DNA from: Schaalia sp. 19OD2882
GTDB taxonomy: Bacteria; Actinomycetota; Actinomycetes; Actinomycetales; Actinomycetaceae
NCBI RefSeq assembly: GCF_018986735.1
Contig: NZ_CP065521.1
Coordinates: 372,001 to 436,000, forward strand
Direction: 5' to 3'
Length of the DNA: 64,000 bases
In this document: one piece after another, positions 43,107 through 53,037 of the stretch
Layout of the letters: each line of letters starts with the position of its first letter
How positions within the stretch are numbered: the stretch's first letter is position 1
Position numbers and translations under genes: made by a program
The notes under the pieces: model-generated
Databases searched by the model: none
The model's input: the letters and a program-made list of their open reading frames with translations, nothing else
Told to the model about the DNA's origin: nothing

Positions 43107-43841
43107 ATGACTTCCCTTCCCGACGGCGGGGCCCCCACCGCAGTGCGGCGCGCCGAACTCGACAAGGTTCCTTCGCAGATCGCCTCGATGTTCGACCATG
43201 TGGCCACCCGCTACGACCTCATGAACACGCTGCTGACCGGAGGCATGGACCACGTGTGGCTGGCGGCACTGCGCAACGCGGTCGCCCTTCGGGCGGGGCA
43301 GAGGCTGCTGGACGTCGCCGCCGGAACAGGGGCTTCCAGCGCGGCCATGGCGGCCACGGGCGCCCGGGTCGTCGCCTGCGACCTGTCCGAGGGTATGGTC
43401 GAGGTCGGCCGCTTTCGTCACCCGGAGCTCCAATTCGTCGTGGGTGACGCCATGGACCTGCCCTTCGCGGACAGTTCCTTCGACGCCGTGACCATCTCCT
43501 ACGGTCTGCGCAACATTCCCGACCCGGTGCGGGCGCTTCGCGAGATGCTCCGCGTCGTGCGTCCGGGTGGTCGACTGGTCGTCTCGGAGTTCTCCACGCC
43601 GACCAACCGCACCTTCCGGAGGTTGTACGAGTGGCACCTCGGACACGTCATGCCGGCCATGGCCAGGATCGCCTCCTCTGATGACGTGGCCTACGACTAC
43701 TTGGCCGAATCCATCCTCGACTGGCCCGACCAGGTGGGTGTGGCGCGGATGCTTCTGGAGGCCGGATGGGACCGAGTGGCCTACCGCAATCTCACCGGCG
43801 GCATCGTCGCCTTGCACCGCGGATTCCGACCGCTTGGGTGA
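43107..43841 (+). CDS. menG: Demethylmenaquinone methyltransferase MenG (UbiE family)
   Basis: 244-residue SAM-dependent methyltransferase performing the last ring step of menaquinone synthesis. It has the UbiE signature FDHVATRYDLMNTLL, SAM motif I LLDVAAGTGASS, ACDLSEGMV, and the diagnostic TISYGLRNIPDP. ATG 43107 has GGGAGG about 9 bases upstream. A hairpin terminator follows the stop. Confidence 0.93.
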   Translation: MTSLPDGGAPTAVRRAELDKVPSQIASMFDHVATRYDLMNTLLTGGMDHVWLAALRNAVALRAGQRLLDVAAGTGASSAAMAATGARVVACDLSEGMVEVGRFRHPELQFVVGDAMDLPFADSSFDAVTISYGLRNIPDPVRALREMLRVVRPGGRLVVSEFSTPTNRTFRRLYEWHLGHVMPAMARIASSDDVAYDYLAESILDWPDQVGVARMLLEAGWDRVAYRNLTGGIVALHRGFRPLG

Positions 43842-43859
43842 AGTTGGGCGAGGCGATGC

Positions 43860-43881
43860 GAGGGCGCCGTTCGGCGCCTTC
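43860..43881 (+). terminator. Terminator hairpin after menG
   Basis: About 9 bp of stem around GGCGCC-GTTC-GGCGCC, ending in CTTCCTTTC, which is moderately T-rich for this genome. Confidence 0.55.
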
Positions 43882-43892
43882 CTTTCGAAGGG

Positions 43893-43922
43893 AAATTAGG
43901 GAAACCTGGCTTTACCCAATTT
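43893..43922 (+). promoter_or_regulatory. AT-rich imperfect dyad upstream of menJ
   Basis: AAATT-A-GGG and CCC-AATTT form an inverted repeat (one bulged base) across a 13-base centre, in an AT-rich island of an otherwise GC-rich gap. It suggests an operator for the menJ-nuo operon. No known regulator consensus was matched. Confidence 0.35.
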
Positions 43923-44008
43923 GCTGTGTGGGGCGCTCCGCCACCGTCGACACTTCCGCGAGATCTCAGGGAAGACCCGGGCCTGTTCGGGGCCACGGGC
44001 GGGCAGGT

Positions 44009-44014
44009 TAGGCT
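44009..44014 (+). promoter_or_regulatory. Candidate -10 element of the menJ-nuo operon
   Basis: TAGGCT lies in the sequence GGTTAGGCTTCCC, 64 bases before the GTG start, with a weak -35 (TTCGGG) at 17-base spacing. The 237-base gap 43842-44078 thus holds a terminator, a dyad and this element. Confidence 0.3.
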
Positions 44015-44078
44015 TCCCACTTGGGCCGCCTTGTGTGTGCATGGCGGGGCGCCACATCATTCGACTCGGAGGAGACCA

Positions 44079-45359
44079 GTGGTTCACGGACTGGGTGAGA
44101 AAGCGGCGGCCGATGTGGTCGTCGTCGGCGCCGGCCCCTCCGGCGCCTCCACCGCCTACCACTTGGCCAGCCTGGGAGTCGACGTCCTGCTGCTCGACAA
44201 GGCCGCCTTTCCGCGCGACAAGGTCTGCGGAGACGGACTCACCCCCGCAGCCGTGCACGAACTGCTGCTCATGGGAGTGGACACCACGGGCTGGATCCGC
44301 AACCGCGGACTCACCGTCATCGGAGGCGGCCACACCGTCCGCATGGACTGGCCCGACCAGAAGTCCCTGCCCGGCTACGGCATGGCCCGCTCCCGAATGG
44401 ACCTCGACCACGCCCTGGTCGAAAGGGCAGTCCGAAGCGGCGCCCGTCTGCACGAAGGGGTCAGCGTCACCGCTGCCCTGCAGGACGCCTCCGGACGCGT
44501 CGTCGGTGTGCGTGCCCGCACCGGCAAGGGCAAGGACCAGGTCGAGACCGAAGTGCGCGCCAACCTGGTGGTCGACGCGGGAGGGGTCTCCGCACGCCTG
44601 TCGACCTCACTGGGCATCGAGAAGGACCCCGACAAGCCCATGGGCGTGGCGGCCCGCACCTACTTCCACTCTCCTCGCGGCGACGAGGAATGGATGGAGT
44701 CGCACCTGGAACTGTGGGCAGGGGAACCCGGCGCCTCCGACCTGCTGCCCGGGTACGGGTGGATCTTCCCACTGGGCGACGGCCTGGTGAATGTGGGCCT
44801 GGGATCGGTGTCCTCCAACGCACGCGCCACCGCCCTGCCCTACAAGCAGGTCTTCGCCGATTGGACCTCGCACCTGCCGCAGGAATGGGGTTTCACCCCC
44901 GCCAACCAGGTTGGACCCCTGCGCAGCGCGGCCCTGCCCATGAGCTTCAACCGCAAACCCCACTACACCAACGGATTGCTGCTGGTCGGCGACGCCGGAG
45001 GAATGGTCTCACCCTTCAACGGGGAGGGCATCGCGCCGGGGATGAAGGCCGGTCGACTGGCGGCCGGCGCCATCGCCCAGGCGCTGGGCCGCTCCACCCG
45101 GGTGGGCGTGGACCGGGCCCTGTCGGCGTACCCGGAGTTCATGCGTGAGGAGTACGGCGGCTACTACACGCTGGGTCGCGTCTTCGTGCGCCTCATCGAG
45201 AACCCCAAGATCATGCGCATGTGTGCGACCTACGGGCTGCCGGTGCCCCGACTGATGACCCTGGTGCACAAACTGCTGTCCGACGGCTACGAGCGCAAGG
45301 GCGGGGACCTGGACGACCGCCTCATCACGACCCTGTCGAAAGTGGTGCCCAGCGCATGA
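44079..45359 (+). CDS. Geranylgeranyl reductase-family FAD oxidoreductase (MenJ-like)
   Basis: 426-residue flavoprotein. The N-terminal FAD motif VVVVGAGPSGASTAYHLA is near residues 11-28, followed by DKAAFPRDKVCGDGLTP, the family hallmark. The GDAGGMVSPFNGEGI motif near 305 completes the FAD site. MenJ in mycobacteria saturates one double bond of the menaquinone side chain. Position directly upstream of nuoA and among men genes supports that role. GTG 44079 has a strong ribosome site (GGAGGAG); the longer open frame is out of character. Its stop overlaps a 23-codon ORF leading to nuoA. Confidence 0.82.
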   Translation: MVHGLGEKAAADVVVVGAGPSGASTAYHLASLGVDVLLLDKAAFPRDKVCGDGLTPAAVHELLLMGVDTTGWIRNRGLTVIGGGHTVRMDWPDQKSLPGYGMARSRMDLDHALVERAVRSGARLHEGVSVTAALQDASGRVVGVRARTGKGKDQVETEVRANLVVDAGGVSARLSTSLGIEKDPDKPMGVAARTYFHSPRGDEEWMESHLELWAGEPGASDLLPGYGWIFPLGDGLVNVGLGSVSSNARATALPYKQVFADWTSHLPQEWGFTPANQVGPLRSAALPMSFNRKPHYTNGLLLVGDAGGMVSPFNGEGIAPGMKAGRLAAGAIAQALGRSTRVGVDRALSAYPEFMREEYGGYYTLGRVFVRLIENPKIMRMCATYGLPVPRLMTLVHKLLSDGYERKGGDLDDRLITTLSKVVPSA

Positions 45360-45427
45360 ACACCCCGAAGAGCACACACCGCCAAGGGCCACGCACCCAC
45401 TCGACCCGAGACCCGGAGGAACGATGA
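45356..45427 (+). CDS. 23-codon linking ORF between menJ and nuoA
   Basis: ORF beginning [13 protein letters not shown] and ending RDPEER. Its ATG overlaps the menJ stop as ATGA (45356-45359) and its stop overlaps the nuoA start as ATGA (45424-45427). It exactly fills the gap between the two genes. No own ribosome site is visible; the nuoA ribosome site GGAGG lies within it. Likely a translational-coupling ORF, if translated at all; the peptide has no known homologue to me. Confidence 0.3.
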   Translation: MNTPKSTHRQGPRTHSTRDPEER

Positions 45428-45783
45428 CGAATCCCTACGTGCCACTGCTCATCATGGTGGCGGCAGCCTTCCTGTTGGCTGTCGGTGGCCTGGCGGCCTC
45501 GGCGCTCCTGGGTCCCAGCAAGAAGTCGCGCACCAAGGCCGACAACTACGAGTGCGGCATCGACCCGCTCTCCGACAACCTGCACGAGGGACGCTTCCCC
45601 GTGCGCTACTACCTGGTGGCGATGACCTTCATCATCTTCGACATCGAGGTCGTCTTCATGTACCCGTGGGCGGTGAGCTTCAACATGCTGGGCCTGTTCG
45701 GACTGGTCGCCATGCTCACCTTCATCGCGCTGATCACCGTGCCGTACGTCTACGAATGGCGTCGCGGCGGACTGAACTACTGA
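45424..45783 (+). CDS. nuoA: NADH-quinone oxidoreductase subunit A
   Basis: 119-residue membrane subunit with three helices. The conserved loop [10 protein letters not shown] is followed by [22 protein letters not shown], diagnostic of NuoA/ND3. Ribosome site GGAGGA. First gene of the 14-gene complex I operon that runs to 61526. Confidence 0.97.
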   Translation: MTNPYVPLLIMVAAAFLLAVGGLAASALLGPSKKSRTKADNYECGIDPLSDNLHEGRFPVRYYLVAMTFIIFDIEVVFMYPWAVSFNMLGLFGLVAMLTFIALITVPYVYEWRRGGLNY

Positions 45784-45803
45784 GAGCAAGGAGGCCAACG
45801 CAC

Positions 45804-46358
45804 ATGGGACTCGAGGAGGCCATTCCGGCCGGTATCGCCCTGACCAGCGTCGAGAAGGTCCTGGGACTGGCCCGCAAGCACTCCCAGTGGCCGGTGACGA
45901 TGGGCTTGGCCTGCTGCGCCATCGAGATGATGGCCGCCGGCACCCCCCGCTTCGACATGGCGCGCTTCGGCCTCGAAGTCTTCCGCGCCTCACCCCGTCA
46001 CGCGGACATGATGATCGTCTCGGGCCGTGTCGCCCACAAGATGGCACCCATCGTGCGACGCGTCTACGACTCGATGCCCGAACCCAAGTGGGTCATCTCC
46101 ATGGGCGCCTGCGCGTCCTCGGGCGGCATGTTCAACAACTACGCCATCGTCCAGGGCTGCGACCACATCGTCCCCGTCGACGTGTACCTGCCCGGGTGCC
46201 CGCCGCGCCCCGAGGCCCTGCTCCACGCGATCCTCACCCTGCGTGAGCACATCGGTTCCGAGCCGCTGGGCGCCCACCGACGCGAGATCGCCCGCAAGGC
46301 TGAACAGGCCGCTCTGGCGGCAACCCCGACCCACCGCATGAAGGGACTCCTGGCATGA
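45804..46358 (+). CDS. nuoB: NADH-quinone oxidoreductase subunit B
   Basis: 184-residue peripheral subunit carrying the terminal 4Fe-4S cluster N2 that reduces quinone. The ligands are the tandem cysteines in [17 protein letters not shown] and [11 protein letters not shown] 45804 has AAGGAGG upstream. The stop overlaps nuoC (ATGA). Confidence 0.97.
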   Translation: MGLEEAIPAGIALTSVEKVLGLARKHSQWPVTMGLACCAIEMMAAGTPRFDMARFGLEVFRASPRHADMMIVSGRVAHKMAPIVRRVYDSMPEPKWVISMGACASSGGMFNNYAIVQGCDHIVPVDVYLPGCPPRPEALLHAILTLREHIGSEPLGAHRREIARKAEQAALAATPTHRMKGLLA

Positions 46359-47101
46359 GTGACGAGGTCACCACCACCGACGTCGCTGCTGCAGGGGACG
46401 AGGGCGCCGCCCTCGCCCCCTCCCGACGCGGCTTCGCCGCTGCCGAACCGATGACGACCCGCGTCGGCATGTTCGGCGTCAAGGACCAGGGAGACACCAC
46501 CGGCTTCGGCGGCCTGGTCACCCGCAGCTTCCTTCCCGGTGAGTCCGAACGCCCGTACGGCGGATGGTTCGACCAGGTCGTCGACGTCCTCGAAGAACTC
46601 GTCACCGAGGCCGGCCTGGACGTGGCCCAGGTCATCGAAAAGGTCGTCGTCGACCGGGACGAACTCACCGTCCACGTCCCGCGCCAGCACCTGCGCCGTG
46701 TGTGCCAGTGGCTGCGTGACGACCCGGACCTGCGCTTCGAGATGTGCCTGGGCACCAACGGCGCGAACTACCCGGCCGATGCCGGACGCGAATTGCACGC
46801 CGTCCTCCAACTGGAGTCCATCACCCACAACCGCTCCATCCGCATCGAGACCACCTGCCCCGACGCGGACCCCCACGTGCCCTCCGTGGTCGACATCTAC
46901 CCGGGCAACGACTGGCAGGAGCGCGAAACCTGGGACCTCATGGGCATCGTCTTCGACGGTCACCCCTCGCTGACCCGAACCGCCCTGCCCGACGACTGGG
47001 TGGGACACCCCCAGCGCAAGGACTACCCCCTCGGCGGCATCCCCGTCGAGTTCAAGGGCGCCACCGTGCCGCCTGCTGACACGCGGAGGTCGTACAACTG
47101 A
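46355..47101 (+). CDS. nuoC: NADH-quinone oxidoreductase subunit C
   Basis: 248-residue 30-kDa subunit of the hydrophilic arm. The family motif [20 protein letters not shown] is complete, with the C-terminal [11 protein letters not shown]. The N-terminal 60 residues are an acidic/Ala-rich extension typical of actinobacterial NuoC. Its stop overlaps the nuoD start (TGATG). Confidence 0.96.
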   Translation: MSDEVTTTDVAAAGDEGAALAPSRRGFAAAEPMTTRVGMFGVKDQGDTTGFGGLVTRSFLPGESERPYGGWFDQVVDVLEELVTEAGLDVAQVIEKVVVDRDELTVHVPRQHLRRVCQWLRDDPDLRFEMCLGTNGANYPADAGRELHAVLQLESITHNRSIRIETTCPDADPHVPSVVDIYPGNDWQERETWDLMGIVFDGHPSLTRTALPDDWVGHPQRKDYPLGGIPVEFKGATVPPADTRRSYN

Positions 47102-48456
47102 TGAACGTGCGCAACCACGACATCCGGGCGGCCGCCAGCGCCGCCGGACTCGACATCGAGGACCTGCCCGAGGTCATCGCCCAGGGCGGCGACTGGGAGG
47201 ACGTCCTCGACGAGATCGAGAAGATCACCTCCGAACGCGTCGTGCTCAACATGGGCCCCGTGCACCCCTCCACCCACGGCGTGCTGCGCCTCATCCTCGA
47301 ACTCGACGGCGAGGTCGTGCGCGAGACCCGCGTCGACACCGGGTACCTGCACACGGGCATCGAGAAGAACATGGAGTACCGCACCTGGACCCAGGGCGTG
47401 ACCTTCTGCACCCGCATGGACTACGTGGCCCCCTTCTTCCAGGAGGTCGCCTACTGCCTCGCCGTCGAGAAGCTGCTGGGCATCACCGACGAGGTGCCCG
47501 AACGCGCCAACCTGGTGCGCATCCTGCTCATGGAGCTCAACCGCATTGCCAGCCACATGGTGGCCATCGGCACCGGCGGCAACGAGTTGGGTGCCACGAC
47601 GATGATGACCATCGCCTTCCGTGGTCGCGAGGAGATCCTGCGCATCTTCGAACGCATCACGGGTCTGCGCATGAACCACGCCTTCGTCCGCCCCGGCGGC
47701 ATCGCCCAGGACCTGCCCGGCGGAATGGTCGAGTACATCCGCGGCAAACTGCCCAAGGTGCGCCGCGACATCGGCCAGATGCAGGACCTGGTCCTGGCCA
47801 ACCCGATCTTCAAGAAGCGTTTCGTCGACGTGGGCTACCTGCCCCTGTCGGGCATGATGGCCCTGGGCATGACCGGGCCCTCCGTGCGCGCCGCCGGCCT
47901 GCCCTACGACCTGCGCAAGTCCCAGCCCTACTGCGGATACGAGCAATTCGACTTCGACGTGGTCACCACCGACAAGTCCGACTGCTACAACCGCGTGGTC
48001 GTCCGCTTCGACGAGTGCTACCAGTCCTTCCGCATCATCGACCAGGTGCTGGATCGCCTGGAGGCCTGCGAGGGCGCCCCGACGATGGTGGCGGACGCGA
48101 AGATCGCGTGGCCCGCTCGCCTGAGCGTGGCCACCGACGGCCAGGGCAACTCCTTGGAGCACATCGCCGAGATCATGGGGCAGTCCATGGAGTCCCTCAT
48201 CCACCACTTCAAGTTGGTGACCGAAGGCTTCCGCGTCCCGGCCGGCCAGGTTTTCCAGAAGGTCGAGCACGCCAAGGGCGTCCTGGGCGTGCACCTGGTT
48301 TCCGACGGCGGCACCCGCCCCTACCGCGCCCACTTCCGCGACCCGTCCTTCGCGAACCTGCAATCGTTGGCCATGATGACCGAGGGCGGCCAGCTGGCCG
48401 ACGTCGTCGTGTGTCTGGCCAGCATCGATCCTGTCCTGGGAGGTGTCGACCGATGA
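47101..48456 (+). CDS. nuoD: NADH-quinone oxidoreductase subunit D
   Basis: 451-residue 49-kDa subunit lining the quinone site with NuoB. Motifs are [37 protein letters not shown], and the C-terminal [10 protein letters not shown]. The acidic leader before [10 protein letters not shown] is about 45 residues. Coupled to nuoE by ATGA. Confidence 0.97.
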   Translation: MNVRNHDIRAAASAAGLDIEDLPEVIAQGGDWEDVLDEIEKITSERVVLNMGPVHPSTHGVLRLILELDGEVVRETRVDTGYLHTGIEKNMEYRTWTQGVTFCTRMDYVAPFFQEVAYCLAVEKLLGITDEVPERANLVRILLMELNRIASHMVAIGTGGNELGATTMMTIAFRGREEILRIFERITGLRMNHAFVRPGGIAQDLPGGMVEYIRGKLPKVRRDIGQMQDLVLANPIFKKRFVDVGYLPLSGMMALGMTGPSVRAAGLPYDLRKSQPYCGYEQFDFDVVTTDKSDCYNRVVVRFDECYQSFRIIDQVLDRLEACEGAPTMVADAKIAWPARLSVATDGQGNSLEHIAEIMGQSMESLIHHFKLVTEGFRVPAGQVFQKVEHAKGVLGVHLVSDGGTRPYRAHFRDPSFANLQSLAMMTEGGQLADVVVCLASIDPVLGGVDR

Positions 48457-49169
48457 CCTACACCCCTGAAGTCGAAGCCCGCCTTCGCGGCGAGGCCGCG
48501 CAGATCATCGGACGCTACCCGACCGGTCACGCCCGCAGCGCCCTGCTGCCCATGCTGCACCTGGTCCAGTCCGAGGACGGCTACGTCTCCGCCGACGGCA
48601 TCGCCCTGTGCGCCGACGTCCTGGACATCAGCCGCGCCGAGGTCAGCGCCGTGGCCACCTTCTACACCCAGTACAAGCGCCACCCCAACGGCGAGTACTT
48701 GGTGGGTGTGTGCACGAACTCCCTGTGCGCCGTCATGGGCGGCGACGAGATCTGGGAGGCCGTGTCCGCACACGTCGGAGTCGGCTCGGACGAGACCAAC
48801 GCCTCCGGACGCATCACCCTGGAACGACTGGAGTGCAACGCCGCCTGCGACTACGCGCCCGTCATCATGGTGAACTGGGAGTTCTTCGACAACCAGACCG
48901 TGGAGAGCGCCATCGCCCTCGTCGACGACTTGGAGGCCGGACGCCCTGTGGCACCCACCCGAGGACCCGACCGCGTCCCCACCTTCACGGAGGTCGAGCA
49001 CACCTTGGCCGGCTTCCCTGACGGCCTTGTCCACCAGGGACCCAGCGCCGGAGCGCCCTCGCTGCTGGGCCTGCGCATCGCGGCCGACAACGGATGGAGC
49101 GCCCCCGTCGCCGTTCCCCCTGGCCGGACCCCGGCCGAAAATGCGCAGAAGGAGGCTCCGCAGGCATGA
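48453..49169 (+). CDS. nuoE: NADH-quinone oxidoreductase subunit E
   Basis: 238-residue 24-kDa subunit with the thioredoxin-like 2Fe-2S cluster N1a, ligated by VCTNSLC and ECNAAC. The N-terminal helical domain includes the [13 protein letters not shown] motif. A Pro/Ala-rich C-terminal extension of about 60 residues follows the core. The ATG overlaps the nuoD stop, and the stop overlaps nuoF. Confidence 0.96.
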   Translation: MTYTPEVEARLRGEAAQIIGRYPTGHARSALLPMLHLVQSEDGYVSADGIALCADVLDISRAEVSAVATFYTQYKRHPNGEYLVGVCTNSLCAVMGGDEIWEAVSAHVGVGSDETNASGRITLERLECNAACDYAPVIMVNWEFFDNQTVESAIALVDDLEAGRPVAPTRGPDRVPTFTEVEHTLAGFPDGLVHQGPSAGAPSLLGLRIAADNGWSAPVAVPPGRTPAENAQKEAPQA

Positions 49170-50467
49170 GCACCTGGTCCGCACCGAGCACCCTGACCCC
49201 CGTCCTGTCCAAGGGCTGGGGCGAGGACCGTTCCTGGACCCTCGAGTCCTACCTCTCGCGCGGAGGCTACGAGGGTCTGAAGAAGGCGAATGCCATGGAA
49301 CCCGCGCAGATCGTCGAGACCGTCAAGGCCTCCGGTCTACGGGGGCGTGGTGGTGCAGGCTTCCCCACGGGCCTCAAATGGTCCTTCCTGCCCCCCGCTG
49401 ACGGAGGGCCGCGCTACCTTGTCGTCAACGCCGACGAGTCCGAGCCGGGCACCTGCAAGGACATTCCGACGATCATGGCCAACCCGCACATCCTCGTCGA
49501 AGGCATGGCCATCACCTCCCGCGCCATCGGCTGCGACCACGCCTTCGTATACCTGCGCGGCGAGGTCGTCCACGTCTACCGGCGTCTCATGAACGCCATC
49601 GAAGAGGCCAGTGCCGCCGGAGTGCTCGGCGACCTGCGGATCACCGCGCACGCGGGGGCCGGCGCCTACATCTGTGGTGAGGAGACGGCGTTGCTGGACT
49701 CCTTGGAGGGTTTCCGCGGCCACCCGCGCCTCAAGCCCCCCTTCCCGGCGGTCGCGGGCCTGTACGCGCGCCCGACGGTCATCAACAATGTCGAGTCCAT
49801 TGCCCAGGTCGTGGGGATCTTCTCCCACGACGCCGACTGGTATTCGTCGATGGGCACCGACAAGTCCAAGGGTCACGGCCTGTTCTCCGTGTCCGGGCAC
49901 GTGGCCAACCCCGGCCAGTTCGAGGCGCCCTTCGGCATCACCATGCGTGAACTCATCGACATGGCCGGCGGCATCCGGGCCGGCCACCAGCTGAAGTTCT
50001 GGACCCCGGGCGGTTCTTCCACCCCGATCTTCACCGAGGCAGAACTGGACACACCCCTGGACTACGAGTCCGTCAGTGCCGCCGGCTCCATGTTGGGCAC
50101 CCGCGCCCTGCAGGTCTTCGACGAGACGGTGTCCGTGGTCCGCGTCATCACCCGCTGGATCGAGTTCTACCAGCACGAGTCCTGCGGCAAGTGCACTCCC
50201 TGCCGTGAAGGCACCTACTGGCTCAAGCAGATCATGCTGCGCCTGGAGGCGGGCAAGGGACGGCCCGGAGACGTCGACCTGCTGGACGAGATCGCCCGCA
50301 ACATCTTCGGCCGCAGCTTCTGCGCCCTGGGCGATGCGGCCGCCACGCCCATCATGTCCGGCATCAGCAAGTTCCGCGAGGAGTTCGAGGCCGGTCTGAC
50401 CACGCCCGCCAGGGAACTCTTCCCCTACGAGGCATCCACGGTCTTCGCACGAGGAGGCGCCCGATGA
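49166..50467 (+). CDS. nuoF: NADH-quinone oxidoreductase subunit F
   Basis: 433-residue 51-kDa NADH-dehydrogenase subunit. The FMN/NADH glycine-rich segment RGRGGAGFPTGLKW, NADESEPGTCKD, GAGAYICGEETAL, and the N3 cluster ligands ESCGKCTPCREG with a distal Cys in RSFCALGDAA are all present. Entry point for NADH electrons. Overlaps of 4 bases on both sides. Confidence 0.97.
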   Translation: MSTWSAPSTLTPVLSKGWGEDRSWTLESYLSRGGYEGLKKANAMEPAQIVETVKASGLRGRGGAGFPTGLKWSFLPPADGGPRYLVVNADESEPGTCKDIPTIMANPHILVEGMAITSRAIGCDHAFVYLRGEVVHVYRRLMNAIEEASAAGVLGDLRITAHAGAGAYICGEETALLDSLEGFRGHPRLKPPFPAVAGLYARPTVINNVESIAQVVGIFSHDADWYSSMGTDKSKGHGLFSVSGHVANPGQFEAPFGITMRELIDMAGGIRAGHQLKFWTPGGSSTPIFTEAELDTPLDYESVSAAGSMLGTRALQVFDETVSVVRVITRWIEFYQHESCGKCTPCREGTYWLKQIMLRLEAGKGRPGDVDLLDEIARNIFGRSFCALGDAAATPIMSGISKFREEFEAGLTTPARELFPYEASTVFARGGAR

Positions 50468-53037
50468 GCGAGTCCCCCATGGTTGACGTCACCATTGACG
50501 GCGTGAAGCTCTCCGTGCCCGCGGGCACGCTGGTCATCCGCGCCGCCGAAAAGGCCGGGATCCGCATCCCACGCTTCTGCGACCACCCGCTGCTCGAACC
50601 GGTGGCCGCCTGCCGCCAGTGCCTGGTCGAGGTCGGCATGCCCGACCGCAACACCGGCGAGATCCGCTTCATGCCCAAACCTCAGCCCTCCTGCGCCCAG
50701 GCGGTCACGCCGGGCATGGTCGTCAAGACCCAGGAGACCTCCGAGGTTGCCGAACGCGCCCAGCACGGTGTCATGGAGTTCCTCCTCATCAACCACCCGC
50801 TGGACTGCCCCATCTGCGACAAGGGCGGCGAGTGCCCCCTGCAGAACCAGGCGATGAGCGACGGTCGGGCGACCTCGCGTTTCGTCGACGTCAAGCGCAC
50901 CTACCGAAAGCCGCTGCGCCTGACCAGCCACATCCTGCTGGACCGTGACCGCTGCATCCTGTGCCAGCGCTGCGTGCGCTTCGGCAAGGAGATCGCCGGT
51001 GACCCCTTCATCGACCTGCAGGGTCGAGGCGGCGGAACCGCGCCCAATGAGCACCACCACTTCATGGGGGAGCAGATCGGCACCTTCGACACCGCGGTCC
51101 TCGGCTACCACGACCCGGAGGCCGGAGGCAACGATTCGGCGGGCATCTGCGGCCCCTACGGCCAGGAAGGCATCATCGGATCCCACAATGCGGGTCCGCT
51201 GGCCGACACGGACACCGACATGTCGGGTCGTGCCTTCGCCTCGTACTTCTCGGGCAACATCGTCCAGATCTGCCCGGTCGGCGCATTGACGGCGGCCTCG
51301 TACCGCTTCCGTTCGCGCCCCTTCGACCTGCACTCGACCCCCTCGGTCACCGAACACGACGCCTCCGGCTCCGCCATTCGGGTCGATGTGCGCCGCGGGC
51401 AGGTCGTGCGTCGCATGGCCGGCAACGAGCCGCTGGTCAACGAGGAGTGGATCACCGACAAGGACCGCTTCGCCTTCGAGTGGACCGGCGTCGAGCGCCT
51501 CACCACGCCGCTCGTGCGCCAGGACGGCCGGCTGGTTGCGACCTCGTGGTCGCACGCCCTGGACCGGGTTCGCGCGGGTCTGCTCGAAGCCGGCCAGGAC
51601 GGGACCATCGGCTTCCTGCCCGGCGGACACCTTCCCTTCGAGGACGCATGGGCGTGGTCGAAGTTCGCGCGCACGGTCGTGGGCTCCGACTCCATCGACA
51701 TGCGGGCCCGCGAGACCAGTGAGGAGGAGCGATCCTTCCTGGCCTCCGTCGTGGCCGGTTCGGGTCTGGGCGTGACCTACGAGGACGTCGAGAAGGCTTC
51801 GCAGGTGCTCCTGGTCGCCTTGGAGCCCGAGGACGAGTGCGGCGCCCTGTTCCTGCGCATGCACAAGAGCACCCGCAAGGGCCGTTTGAAGGTCGCCACC
51901 GTCGCGCCGATGACCACCAACGGTTCGCGCAAACTCGGTGCCACCGTCTTGCACGCCGCCCCCGGGACCGAGGTCGAGGTCGTCGCCTCCATCGCGGCCG
52001 GCGCCCAGAACGCTGCCCTTGCCGAGTCCCTCGCAAACGGGGTCGTCCTGGTGGGTGAACGGGCCGGCCGCACCCCGGGCCTGCTCTCGGCAGTTCTCGC
52101 CCTGGCGCAGCGCACCGGCGCCCGCCTCCAGTGGGTGCCGCGCCGCGTGGGCGAGCGCGGCGGCATCGAGGCCGGCCTGCTTCCGGGTCTGTTGCCCTTC
52201 GGCCGCCCCCAGGGCGAGGCCGGCGCCTCGCTGGGCTGGGGTGACCTTCCGACCGAGCGCGGCCTGGACGTGGAGGGCATGTTGGCCGGAGCCGCCGACG
52301 GTTCCGTGAGCGCCCTGGTCGTCGGCGGGGTGGATGTGCGCGACCTGCCCGACACCGAGAAGGCCCTGGTCGCATTGAGCAGGGTTTCCTTCCTGGTGAG
52401 CCTGGAGGTCACACGCAGCCCCGTCACCGATCTGGCCGACGTCGTCCTTCCCGTGGCCCCGCAGTTGGAGAAACACGGCACGTGGATCAACTGGGAGGGG
52501 CGCCTGCGTCCCTTCGGCCAGGCGATCTCGGCCACGTCCCTCACCGACCGCGACGTCCTGGCACGCCTGGCACGCGAGTTCGGTGCGGACCTGGGGGGAG
52601 CGACCCTGGAGGCCCTGTACGACGAGGTCAACGCCGTCATGACATGGAGCGGTTCCAAGGCGCCCTTCGAGGCCGTCACCGCCCCCGCCCCAACAGGTGT
52701 TGCCGCAGGTCAGGCTCTGCTGGCAACCCACAAGCCGATGCTCGACTCGGGTCGCCTGCAATCCGGTGCCGACTGGTTGGCAGGAAGCGCACGGCGCCCC
52801 GTCGCCCTCGTCTCCGCGGCCACCTTGGCTGGGCTGGGACTCCGGCCGGCCCTGGCCGGGCCGCAACTCACGGTGTCCACCGAACGCGGCGCCATCACCC
52901 TTCCCGTGCACGTCGCCGACCTGCCCGACGCGGTCGTGTGGGTGCCGGAATGCTCGCCCGAATCCTTCGTCCACGTGTCCCTCGGCGCCTCCGGCTCCGT
53001 GGTGACCCTCAGCGCCTCTGGGGAGGTGGCCCGGTGA
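50464..53037 (+). CDS. nuoG: NADH-quinone oxidoreductase subunit G, divergent (no N7 ligands)
   Basis: 857-residue 75-kDa subunit. Cluster N1b ligands Cys39, Cys50, Cys53 and Cys77, the N5 segment CPICDKGGECPLQ, and N4 ligands CILCQRC and ICPVGAL are present. In the region where many bacterial NuoG proteins have the extra N7 cluster (CxxCxxxC after SSPSV), this one reads TEHDASGSAIR (about 296-306), so N7 is missing. An insert of about 55 residues (about 190-250, with HHHF and GGND) separates N4 halves. The C-terminal molybdopterin-fold half is retained but weakly conserved. Confidence 0.93.
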   Translation: MSESPMVDVTIDGVKLSVPAGTLVIRAAEKAGIRIPRFCDHPLLEPVAACRQCLVEVGMPDRNTGEIRFMPKPQPSCAQAVTPGMVVKTQETSEVAERAQHGVMEFLLINHPLDCPICDKGGECPLQNQAMSDGRATSRFVDVKRTYRKPLRLTSHILLDRDRCILCQRCVRFGKEIAGDPFIDLQGRGGGTAPNEHHHFMGEQIGTFDTAVLGYHDPEAGGNDSAGICGPYGQEGIIGSHNAGPLADTDTDMSGRAFASYFSGNIVQICPVGALTAASYRFRSRPFDLHSTPSVTEHDASGSAIRVDVRRGQVVRRMAGNEPLVNEEWITDKDRFAFEWTGVERLTTPLVRQDGRLVATSWSHALDRVRAGLLEAGQDGTIGFLPGGHLPFEDAWAWSKFARTVVGSDSIDMRARETSEEERSFLASVVAGSGLGVTYEDVEKASQVLLVALEPEDECGALFLRMHKSTRKGRLKVATVAPMTTNGSRKLGATVLHAAPGTEVEVVASIAAGAQNAALAESLANGVVLVGERAGRTPGLLSAVLALAQRTGARLQWVPRRVGERGGIEAGLLPGLLPFGRPQGEAGASLGWGDLPTERGLDVEGMLAGAADGSVSALVVGGVDVRDLPDTEKALVALSRVSFLVSLEVTRSPVTDLADVVLPVAPQLEKHGTWINWEGRLRPFGQAISATSLTDRDVLARLAREFGADLGGATLEALYDEVNAVMTWSGSKAPFEAVTAPAPTGVAAGQALLATHKPMLDSGRLQSGADWLAGSARRPVALVSAATLAGLGLRPALAGPQLTVSTERGAITLPVHVADLPDAVVWVPECSPESFVHVSLGASGSVVTLSASGEVAR

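Noticed and set aside
44001-44020. DtxR/IdeR iron box near the menJ promoter (AGGTTAGGCT core)
   Set aside because: Only about 12 of 19 positions fit and the right half lacks AACCTAA; the dyad symmetry is missing. Better explained as a -10 element.
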